Origin: Hyphomicrobiales bacterium
Lineage (GTDB): Bacteria > Pseudomonadota > Alphaproteobacteria > Rhizobiales > JAJFHC01
Direction: 5' to 3'
DNA length: 5,140 nucleotides
Assembly (NCBI GenBank): GCA_021775835.1
Contig: JAJFHC010000068.1
Span: 1-5,140, forward strand
How positions within the stretch are numbered: position 1 is the first letter of the stretch; each line of letters opens with the position of its first letter. This document shows, in pieces, positions 1 to 5,140 of this stretch. The translations under genes were made by a program, and so were the position numbers. The notes under the pieces were generated by a model that saw only the letters and a program-made list of their open reading frames with translations, searched no databases and was not told the DNA's origin.

Positions 1-57
1 TTCTCTTCATGTTGACACATCGCCTGCATCCGAAATCCATGCCGCCCAAATCACGAT

Positions 58-75
58 CAAGGTTGAATAACCTTG
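58..75. promoter_or_regulatory. Perfect 7-bp inverted repeat, possible operator
   Basis: CAAGGTT at 58-64 and AACCTTG at 69-75 are exact reverse complements around a 4-base centre (GAAT). No T run follows on either strand, so a terminator is unlikely. A compact near-palindrome in a non-coding region upstream of a catabolic gene suggests a binding site for a dimeric repressor or activator. The regulator is not identifiable. A 7-bp dyad can arise by chance, hence the low confidence. Confidence 0.35.
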
Positions 76-113
76 CCATTGCCTGCGTGACACGAACGTG
101 AATCCTGGAATCC

Positions 114-146
114 GTGGTCTTCCCCAACCATATTTGGCAAGACCGC
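114..146 (+). promoter_or_regulatory. Bipartite hairpin in the M20 upstream region
   Basis: GGTCTT at 116-121 pairs with AAGACC at 139-144. Inside it CCAA (124-127) pairs with TTGG (134-137), leaving a CCATAT loop, with a 2-versus-1 base internal bulge. The outer stem can extend by T115·G145 and G114-C146. There is no T tract after it, so it is not a standard terminator. It could be a leader-RNA structure if transcription starts upstream, or a DNA operator. Function unknown. Confidence 0.3.
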
Positions 147-186
147 AACTCACGTGTTCTAAGAAACACATCAAAGATTTCTGGGG

Positions 187-224
187 TAAAATTTCAAATT
201 CGACGCACAAAGACGAGTCGAATT
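187..224 (+). promoter_or_regulatory. Possible -10 hexamer with downstream 8-bp dyad
   Basis: TAAAAT at 187-192 matches the TATAAT consensus at five of six positions, but no convincing -35 hexamer sits at the usual distance. Immediately downstream, AATTCGAC (197-204) and GTCGAATT (217-224) form a perfect 8-bp inverted repeat around a 12-base spacer, so the half-sites are about two DNA turns apart centre to centre. If the hexamer is real, transcription would start close to the left half-site and the dyad would sit where a repressor blocks initiation. Dyad: seen directly. Promoter and operator roles: inference. Confidence 0.35.
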
Positions 225-272
225 CTGATACTTAACTGCATCGAACATTCACAACAAACACGAGAGTCGCCA

Positions 273-1439
273 ATGCCTGTTATCAACCGTTTTGCAGACC
301 TTCACGACGAAATAGCAACCTGGCGCCGCGATATCCATGAACACCCTGAGCTTCTGTATGAGGTCCACCGCACCGCCGGCGTCGTTGCCGACCGGTTGAA
401 GGAATTTGGTGTCGATGAGGTCGTGACCGGCATTGGTCGTACCGGTGTTGTTGGGGTAATCAAAGGCAGTAATGACTCGTCCAACAAGGTCATCGGCATG
501 CGCGCGGATATGGATGCCCTGCCGATTTTGGAAGAAACCGGACAGGACTGGGCCTCCAAGACCCCGGGCGTCATGCACGCCTGCGGTCATGACGGCCATA
601 CCGCCATGTTGCTTGGGGCGGCAAAGTACCTTTCGGAAACCCGCCGTTTCGACGGCACTGTCGTCGTGATATTCCAGCCAGCAGAAGAAGGCGGCGCGGG
701 CGGTAAGGCGATGGTCGACGATGGCATGATGGACCGGTTCGGGATTCAGGAAGTCTACGGCATGCACAACATGCCAGGTCTGCCGGTCGGGCAGTTTGCA
801 ATTCGCCCAGGTCCGTTGATGGCGTCCGCAGATCTGATTGAAATCGAGATCGACGGTCTTGGCGGCCATGCCGCACGGCCTCATGAATGCGTCGACACCG
901 TTGTCGTGGCCAGCCACATCATCCAGGGTCTGCAGACCGTAACGTCGCGTAATGTCAATCCACTGGAGTCCGCCGTCGTTTCCGTGACCATGATGGAGGC
1001 CGGCAATGCCTTCAACGTTATTCCGCCCCGTGCCAGCCTCAAGGGAACCGTCCGGACACTGAAACCAGAGGTTCGCGACCTCGTGGAAAAGCGGATTTCC
1101 GATATGGTCGACAGGCTGGCCGGCGCCTTCGGCGCCCGTGCCACAGTCACCTACAAACGCATGTACCCGGTGACTCGCAACCACGAAACCCAGACCGGCA
1201 CCGCCGTCGAAATCGCCCGTGAGGTTGCAGGCACCGCCGGTGTCGATGACGACACCCCGCCGGTCATGGGTGGCGAGGATTTTTCATTCATGCTCAACGC
1301 CCGCCCTGGCGCCTTCATCTTCATGGGCAACGGCGACACAGCAGGCGTGCACCACCCCGAATATGATTTCAACGATGAGGCCATTCCGGTCGGTTGCTCA
1401 TACTGGGCAAACCTGGCGGAAAAACGCATGCCTTTGTGA
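273..1439 (+). CDS. M20 family metallo-amidohydrolase (hippurate / N-acyl-amino-acid hydrolase type)
   Basis: Predicted zinc-type amidohydrolase of 388 residues, the normal length for the M20D group (hippurate hydrolase, N-acyl-L-amino-acid and IAA-amino-acid hydrolases). These enzymes cut an amide bond between an acyl group and an amino acid. Visible motifs: MRADMDALP (76-84); the metal site HACGHDGHT (102-110) with C104, H106 and D107; the glutamate pair E138-E139 in QPAEEGG; H165 in GMHNMP; GGHAARPH (197-204) in the lid/dimerisation domain; GGEDF (333-337); and HHPEYDFND from residue 360. All usual metal and catalytic positions appear intact. There is no signal peptide, so it should be cytoplasmic. 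The ATG at 273 is chosen because family proteins begin with this type of sequence (MPVINRF...); an in-frame ATG at 114 would add 53 residues unlike any family member. The ribosome binding site is weak (GAGAG, 262-266). A peptide-type ABC transporter follows after 212 nt, suggesting the enzyme processes imported compounds. The exact substrate cannot be read from sequence. Confidence 0.95.
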   Translation: MPVINRFADLHDEIATWRRDIHEHPELLYEVHRTAGVVADRLKEFGVDEVVTGIGRTGVVGVIKGSNDSSNKVIGMRADMDALPILEETGQDWASKTPGVMHACGHDGHTAMLLGAAKYLSETRRFDGTVVVIFQPAEEGGAGGKAMVDDGMMDRFGIQEVYGMHNMPGLPVGQFAIRPGPLMASADLIEIEIDGLGGHAARPHECVDTVVVASHIIQGLQTVTSRNVNPLESAVVSVTMMEAGNAFNVIPPRASLKGTVRTLKPEVRDLVEKRISDMVDRLAGAFGARATVTYKRMYPVTRNHETQTGTAVEIAREVAGTAGVDDDTPPVMGGEDFSFMLNARPGAFIFMGNGDTAGVHHPEYDFNDEAIPVGCSYWANLAEKRMPL

Positions 1440-1476
1440 GGGCCGGCCCATTCGCCAGCCAAATACAGCATGCGTC

Positions 1477-1495
1477 CGCGACAATCGTTGCGTTT
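1477..1495 (+). terminator. Weak terminator-like hairpin after the M20 gene
   Basis: CGCGAC (1477-1482) pairs with GTTGCG (1487-1492), including one G·T pair, around an AATC loop, and TTT then AATT follow. It lies 37 bases after the M20 stop codon. The stem is only 6 bp and the T run only three bases, so termination would be inefficient at best. A loop-free palindrome GGGCCGGCCC (1440-1449) directly abuts the stop codon but has no T tract. The M20 and transporter genes could therefore be separate units or partly co-transcribed. Confidence 0.25.
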
Positions 1496-1547
1496 AATTC
1501 AACGTCGTCCGGCTCACGGTTCGTGAAATGCCGGTCCCAAATCTCGG

Positions 1548-1601
1548 GATAATGCGTTTTATCGATAGACTTGGACCTGCTGGCGATTCTACTGTTAAGA
1601 T
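1548..1601 (+). promoter_or_regulatory. Candidate promoter region for the binding-protein gene
   Basis: Two weak options are visible. GATAAT (1548-1553) is five-sixths of a -10 consensus but has no clear -35, and its first five bases form a small dyad with TTATC (1559-1563). Alternatively, TTGGAC (1571-1576) could be a -35 paired with TAAGAT (1596-1601), but the spacer is 19 bases, longer than standard; long spacers occur at promoters that need an activator. A 212-nt gap before a strong ribosome binding site makes a promoter here likely in principle, but its position is uncertain. Confidence 0.3.
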
Positions 1602-1639
1602 GACGGGTCAAACCAATACCTAACAACACCGTCTAATAT

Positions 1640-1646
1640 GGGAGGG
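1640..1646 (+). promoter_or_regulatory. Strong Shine-Dalgarno of the binding-protein gene
   Basis: GGGAGGG ends five bases before the ATG at 1652. It is by far the best ribosome binding site in the window and fixes this start codon. The M20 gene and both permease genes have weak or badly spaced sites, so translation alone should favour the binding protein. Confidence 0.8.
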
Positions 1647-1651
1647 AATTC

Positions 1652-3232
1652 ATGATCTCGAGAATTGCCGTTTTGCTGGCCGTCCTGGCAATTGGTCTTA
1701 CGACTGCATCCGCAAACACACTGAAATACGCGTTTCAGGGAACACTCAAATCTCTGGACCCCTATACGCTCAACGAAACATTTACGCTCGGTACGCTGGG
1801 CAATGTTTATGAGGGTCTGACGCGCAGGGGTCCGGACCTCAAGATTCTGCCGGGTCTGGCGGAAAAGTGGGAGGTGGTTGAACCGACCCGCTGGCGTTTC
1901 CACTTGCGCAAGGGTGTCAAATATCACAACGGCAACGCCTTTACCGCCGACGACGTGGTGTTTTCCGCCGACCGTATCCGCTCCAAGGGATCGGATCTCA
2001 AGAGCCGTATTGCGGCAGATGTAAAGGTTGAAAAGGTCGACGACCATACGGTTGATTTCGTCCTTACCGGCCCCAATCCCATTTTGCACTACGAGTGGGA
2101 CACCTGGTACATCATGGACAAGGAATGGGCCGAAGCAAACGGCGCCGGCGATGTCACTGACGCCTCTTCCAAGGAAGAGAATTTTGCAGCGTTCAACGCC
2201 AACGGCACAGGTGCCTTTAAGGTCACGAAACATGACGTCGGCGTCAGGACCTCTTTCGAGGTTAACAAGGGCTGGTGGAACAAGCCGGAACACAACCTGA
2301 CGAACGTTGAACTCGAAACAGTGGCCTCTGATGCGACCCGCGTTGCAGCCCTCCTGTCCGGCGATCTGGACATGGTCTACCCCGTCCCGGTACAGGACCT
2401 GAAAAGGGTCGACAGCAACGATGGCACCCGGTCTCTGACCGGCCCGGAATTGCGCACGATTTTCCTCGGTTTCGACCAGATGCGTGACGAATTGGGTTCT
2501 TCAAGCGTGAAGGGCAAGAATCCATTCAAAGACATACGTGTCCGAAAGGCGTTCTACCAGGCGGTCAACGTCGAAGCGATCAAGTCGAAAATCATGCGCA
2601 ATCTGGCAGTCCCGTCTGCAATCATGATTTCTCCGTTCCTGTTTCCAGCTCATGCCGACAAGTTCAAGCGGTATGACTACGACGCGGACGCGGCCAAGAA
2701 ACTGCTCGCGGACGCCGGATATCCTGATGGCTTCACAGTCACTATGGATTGCCCCAACGACCGCTACGTCAATGACGAAGCGATCTGCCAGGCTGTTGCC
2801 AGCATGCTGGCGCGCGCCGGCATCAAGATCGACCTGCTCGCCCAGCCAAAATCCAAGTATTTCGCCAAGGTCCTGCAGTCCGGCGGCTATGATACATCGT
2901 TCTACCTGCTTGGCTGGACACCGGGTTCTCTGGACTCGTGGAACGTGCTGTCCAACCTGATGAACTGCCGCGACGCGTCCGGCAAAGGCTCCGCCTTCAA
3001 CCTTGGTGGATACTGCAACGAAAAGGTCGACGCCTTGACCAAGCAGGTTCTGAGCGAGAACGATCCGGCCAAACGCGACGACCTTATCCGTCAGGCCTTT
3101 GAACTGGCGCACAATGATGTGGCATACGTGCCGCTACATCAACAGGGATTGGCCTGGGGCGTATCCGACAAGGTCGAGCTCGCACAGCGCGCCGACAACG
3201 TCTTCATGTTCTATCACGTCAACATGAAATAG
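1652..3232 (+). CDS. Family 5 periplasmic substrate-binding protein of a peptide-type ABC transporter (DppA/OppA-like)
   Basis: A 526-residue solute-binding protein, normal length for the SBP_bac_5 family, which delivers peptides, nickel complexes or related ligands to an ABC permease. Residues 1-21 form a Sec signal peptide (short basic start, hydrophobic core, cleavage after ASA). There is no lipobox cysteine, so the mature protein should be free in the periplasm. The family signature region spans about 81-109 (WRFHLRKGVKYHNG followed by FTADDVVFSADRI). Four cysteines are present: C367 and C379 in the CPNDRY...ICQAV segment, and C439 and C455, which correspond to the C422-C435 disulfide of E. 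coli DppA; two disulfides are likely. Aligned by eye to DppA as I remember it, the position of the amino-end-binding Asp408 is G425 (motif GWTPGSLDSWN, 421-431), whereas R371 may match the carboxylate-binding Arg355. The ligand may therefore differ from a plain dipeptide. Permease genes follow on the same strand after a hairpin-containing gap. Confidence 0.95.
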   Translation: MISRIAVLLAVLAIGLTTASANTLKYAFQGTLKSLDPYTLNETFTLGTLGNVYEGLTRRGPDLKILPGLAEKWEVVEPTRWRFHLRKGVKYHNGNAFTADDVVFSADRIRSKGSDLKSRIAADVKVEKVDDHTVDFVLTGPNPILHYEWDTWYIMDKEWAEANGAGDVTDASSKEENFAAFNANGTGAFKVTKHDVGVRTSFEVNKGWWNKPEHNLTNVELETVASDATRVAALLSGDLDMVYPVPVQDLKRVDSNDGTRSLTGPELRTIFLGFDQMRDELGSSSVKGKNPFKDIRVRKAFYQAVNVEAIKSKIMRNLAVPSAIMISPFLFPAHADKFKRYDYDADAAKKLLADAGYPDGFTVTMDCPNDRYVNDEAICQAVASMLARAGIKIDLLAQPKSKYFAKVLQSGGYDTSFYLLGWTPGSLDSWNVLSNLMNCRDASGKGSAFNLGGYCNEKVDALTKQVLSENDPAKRDDLIRQAFELAHNDVAYVPLHQQGLAWGVSDKVELAQRADNVFMFYHVNMK

Positions 3233-3264
3233 TTGTCTGAACGCAATTTCGACGTCAAAAAGAT

Positions 3265-3315
3265 CAGGGAACGGTTTCTTCACACGCAGGTGGTGAAGCA
3301 ACCGTTTCCTGTTTT
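3265..3315 (+). terminator. Long intercistronic hairpin, likely attenuator or mRNA stabiliser
   Basis: Arms 3265-3283 and 3293-3311 are 19 nt each and pair at 17 Watson-Crick positions plus one G·T (3269·3307), with a single T·C mismatch (3277/3299). The loop is 9 nt (3284-3292). TTTT follows at 3312-3315 before a G. It begins 32 bases after the binding-protein stop and ends 36 bases before the next start. The stem is terminator-grade but the T run is short, so partial termination is the likely outcome. Such a stem also protects upstream mRNA from 3' exonucleases. Either role would give more binding protein than permease. An AAAAA run at 3257-3261 means it could also act weakly from the other strand. 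Confidence 0.6.
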
Positions 3316-3333
3316 GAAAACGCCGGACGCGAA

Positions 3334-3338
3334 AAGGA
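3334..3338 (+). promoter_or_regulatory. Poorly spaced ribosome binding site of the DppB-type gene
   Basis: AAGGA is the only Shine-Dalgarno-like run before the ATG at 3352, and it ends 13 bases upstream, longer than the usual 5-9. No alternative start fits better, because the encoded protein begins exactly as family members do. Weak initiation here would lower permease output relative to the binding protein. Confidence 0.4.
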
Positions 3339-3351
3339 TCAATAACCGCAG

Positions 3352-4329
3352 ATGCTCGCGTTTATCATCAGACGGCTGGCGCAATCCCTGATCGTAATGG
3401 TGGTGGTCGGCCTGATTGCCTTCCTGCTGTTTCGATATGTCGGTGATCCGGTCAACCAGATGGTTGGTATTGAAACCACCCCAGCCGAGCGCGAAGCCTT
3501 GCGGTTGCGCCTTGGACTGAACGATCCGTTCTATACGCAGTTCTTCCGGTTCATTACCGATGCCATTCAACTGGACTTCGGCATCTCCTACCAGTTCAAG
3601 CGTCCGGTAGCGGAACTCATCTTCACACGGCTGCCGGCAACCCTGGAACTGGCCCTGATATCGGCGGTGTTTGCCCTGGTCGTTGGAATCCCGATGGGTG
3701 TCTACACCGGCCTGAAACCCAACTCATGGCTTTCCAATTTCTTTCTCACCGTCTCATTGATAGGTGTCTCGTTGCCGACCTTCCTGATCGGCATTCTGCT
3801 CATTTTCATTTTTGCGGTGAATCTCCAGATGCTGCCGAGTTTTGGTCGAGGGGAAGTTGTTCAACTGGGTTTCTGGAACACCGGCCTGCTGACTTGGTCG
3901 GGCCTTAAAGCCGTTATCATGCCTTCAATTACGCTGGGCCTGTTCCAGATGACGCTGATCATGCGCCTTGTAAGATCCGAGATGCGCGAGATCCTTCGCA
4001 CCGATTTCATCAAGTTTGCCAAGGCGCGTGGCCTGTCGGACCGGGCCGTCAACTATGGTCACGCGTTCAAGAACACACTGATTCCAGTCATCACGATCAC
4101 TGGCTTGCAGCTGGGATCGATTATCGCGTTTGCGATCATCACCGAAACCGTATTTCAGTGGCCTGGCATCGGTATTCTGTTTCTCCAGGCTGTTCAGAAC
4201 GTCGATATCCCGATCATGGCAGCCTATCTCCTGATGATTGCGTTCCTGTTCGTGATGATCAACCTGTTGGTCGACATTCTCTATGCATTGGTAGATCCCC
4301 GCATTCGCGTCGATGTCCGGCAGGCGTAA
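3352..4329 (+). CDS. DppB-type ABC transporter permease (peptide/nickel family)
   Basis: Inner-membrane permease of 325 residues, usual length for the DppB/OppB family, forming half of the translocation pore with the next gene's product. The N-terminus MLAFIIRRLAQSLIVMVVV is the typical DppB opening and supports this start. Six hydrophobic segments are visible at roughly 9-28, 100-122, 135-160, 183-203, 245-268 and 285-310, with a periplasmic loop after the first (GDPVNQMVG...). The cytoplasmic EAA-type coupling loop that contacts the ATPase lies at about 221-245 (KFAKARGLS then the K-N-T-L-I-P end). The family's DFGISYQFKRPV segment precedes the second membrane helix. No frameshift or missing part is seen. 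It lies 119 nt after the binding-protein gene and 7 nt before the second permease. Substrate specificity resides mainly in the binding protein, so dipeptide, oligopeptide or N-acyl peptide cannot be separated here. Confidence 0.95.
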   Translation: MLAFIIRRLAQSLIVMVVVGLIAFLLFRYVGDPVNQMVGIETTPAEREALRLRLGLNDPFYTQFFRFITDAIQLDFGISYQFKRPVAELIFTRLPATLELALISAVFALVVGIPMGVYTGLKPNSWLSNFFLTVSLIGVSLPTFLIGILLIFIFAVNLQMLPSFGRGEVVQLGFWNTGLLTWSGLKAVIMPSITLGLFQMTLIMRLVRSEMREILRTDFIKFAKARGLSDRAVNYGHAFKNTLIPVITITGLQLGSIIAFAIITETVFQWPGIGILFLQAVQNVDIPIMAAYLLMIAFLFVMINLLVDILYALVDPRIRVDVRQA

Positions 4330-4336
4330 CCGAACA

Positions 4337-5140
4337 ATGGCACAGCAAGAAACAGACCCACACATCGAAACCAAATCGGCGGAAACGCCGGGGTGGTTTG
4401 CTCGTGCCCTCGACAGCGATGTTTACTTTTCCTTCAAACAGTCCAAGACAACCATGGTTGCCGCGGTTGTCGTACTGATCTTTTTTGCCGGTGCACTGTT
4501 TGCGCCCTTCCTCGCCCCGCACAATCCCTTCGATCTCGCCAGCCTGGATCTGCTCGACAGCCGTATCCCGCCAGCATGGATGGCGGATTCCGACTCCCGG
4601 TTCCTGCTCGGTACCGACGACCAGGGCCGCGATGTTCTTTCCGCGATCATGTATGGCTCCAGGTTGTCGCTGGGCGTAGGATTTGCGAGCGTTGTGTTCG
4701 GTGGACTGCTTGGAATCTCTCTCGGTCTGATTTCCGGTTACGTCGGCGGACGCACCGACACCATCATCATGCGCATTGCCGACATACAGCTGACATTCCC
4801 CGCAATTCTGATTGCCCTGTTGATTGATGGTACCGCCACCGCCCTGCTGGGTGCATCGGCCAAGGAAGACTCCGCCTTCTGGGTCCTGGTCCTGGCGATC
4901 GGCTTGTCTTTCTGGGTCCAGTATGCCCGCACCGTCCGTTCGTCCACGCTTGTGGAACGCAACAAGGAATATGTCCAGGCCGCCCGCCTCATCGGCATTC
5001 CGCCATTCCTCATCATGCTGCGTCACGTCCTGCCCAATGTCATGAGCCCCGTTCTGGTGATTGCCACCATTAATCTGGGCCTCGCGGTCATCACGGAAGC
5101 CACGTTGTCGTTTCTGGGTGTCGGCATTCCAACCACCCAG
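4337..5140 (+). CDS. DppC-type ABC transporter permease, 3' end outside the window
   Basis: The open frame runs from the ATG at 4337 to the last base, giving the first 268 residues of a protein that in this family is usually around 280-310. It is the second pore subunit, partner of the DppB-type protein. A hydrophilic cytoplasmic tail (1-37) leads into the OppC_N-type first membrane helix (about 40-60). The family signature LGTDDQGRDVLS follows at 91-102 (more often LGTDxxGRD). Further hydrophobic segments are at about 111-133, 152-170, 181-196 and 237-256. The EAA-type ATPase-contact loop is at about 211-234 (EYVQAARLIG to LPN). Residues 254-266 (EATLSFLGVGIPT) match the conserved family C-terminal region. 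The start lies 7 nt after the upstream stop with no clear Shine-Dalgarno, so translation is probably coupled to the first permease. ATPase genes are expected beyond the edge. Confidence 0.95.
   Translation, partial: MAQQETDPHIETKSAETPGWFARALDSDVYFSFKQSKTTMVAAVVVLIFFAGALFAPFLAPHNPFDLASLDLLDSRIPPAWMADSDSRFLLGTDDQGRDVLSAIMYGSRLSLGVGFASVVFGGLLGISLGLISGYVGGRTDTIIMRIADIQLTFPAILIALLIDGTATALLGASAKEDSAFWVLVLAIGLSFWVQYARTVRSSTLVERNKEYVQAARLIGIPPFLIMLRHVLPNVMSPVLVIATINLGLAVITEATLSFLGVGIPTTQ

Larger units (their letters stand above)
1..272. other. Non-coding 5' region upstream of the M20 gene
   Basis: No convincing gene lies here. The stretch is visibly richer in A and T than the coding parts and has three inverted repeats (58-75, 114-146, 197-224), listed separately. 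A perfect TTGACA at 12-17 has no acceptable -10 hexamer 16-18 bases downstream, so I do not call it a promoter. A 67-codon minus-strand reading frame (7-210) crosses the region but resembles no family I know and has no good ribosome binding site. The gene left of the window is unknown, so I cannot tell whether this is a divergent promoter region. Confidence 0.6.

Noticed and set aside
12..40. TTGACA at 12-17 as a promoter -35 box
   Set aside because: The hexamers 16-18 bases downstream (such as ATCCAT at 35-40) do not resemble a -10 box.
7..210. A 67-codon minus-strand frame at the left edge
   Set aside because: No recognisable family, no good ribosome binding site, and it overlaps the dyad-rich non-coding region.
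114..272. Longer N-terminus for the M20 protein from an ATG at 114
   Set aside because: The 53 extra residues are rich in Arg, Asn and Ser, match nothing in the family and are read from the A+T-rich regulatory stretch; the ATG at 273 gives the standard family start and length.
249..1184. A 311-codon minus-strand open frame covering most of the M20 gene
   Set aside because: It lies entirely opposite a gene with complete M20 motifs, its translation resembles no family I know, and long antisense frames are common in GC-rich coding DNA.
1440..1449. Palindrome GGGCCGGCCC right after the M20 stop codon as a terminator
   Set aside because: It has no loop-forming centre and no T run after it.
1369..1629. 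An 86-codon minus-strand frame across the M20/binding-protein gap
   Set aside because: It overlaps the end of the M20 gene, has no recognisable motif and no credible start site.
4259..5026. A 255-codon minus-strand frame opposite the DppC-type gene
   Set aside because: It is a shadow of the permease gene: highly polar, low in hydrophobic pattern, no family resemblance, while the + strand frame encodes clear DppC motifs.

Overview
The window shows an ordinary-looking nutrient-uptake locus, probably from an alphaproteobacterium. The pointers are a GC-rich coding style, a periplasmic binding protein with a Sec signal peptide and no lipobox cysteine (so Gram-negative), and protein sequences that resemble the peptide-transport genes of Rhizobiales and related marine groups. 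The organism assignment is inference from sequence feel, not from a search.

Layout, all genes on the + strand. 1-272: non-coding 5' region with three separate inverted repeats, likely regulatory. 273-1439: cytoplasmic M20-family metallo-amidohydrolase (hippurate / N-acyl-amino-acid / indole-acetyl-amino-acid hydrolase type). 1440-1651: 212-nt spacer with a weak terminator-like hairpin, weak promoter-like hexamers and a strong Shine-Dalgarno. 1652-3232: family 5 (DppA/OppA-type) periplasmic solute-binding protein. 3233-3351: 119-nt spacer dominated by a 19-bp-arm hairpin followed by a short T run. 3352-4329: DppB-type permease. 4337-5140: DppC-type permease, cut by the right edge of the window after 268 residues. 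The ATPase genes (DppD/DppF type) expected in such an operon would lie beyond the right edge.

How the genes work together (inference): the binding protein captures a peptide-like ligand in the periplasm, and the DppB/DppC pair forms the inner-membrane channel. The M20 enzyme, which has no export signal, would hydrolyse an amide bond of the imported compound in the cytoplasm. By eye, the binding protein lacks the aspartate that in E. coli DppA holds the free amino end of a dipeptide, yet keeps a plausible carboxylate-binding arginine. With a deacylase next door, N-blocked (N-acyl) amino acids or peptides are a reasonable candidate substrate. The hairpin between the binding-protein and permease genes, together with the much stronger ribosome binding site of the former, fits the usual excess of binding protein over membrane components.

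I found no RNA genes, mobile elements, CRISPR arrays or clearly undescribed system. The points worth checking are the substrate hypothesis, the intercistronic hairpin and the cluster of dyads upstream of the M20 gene.
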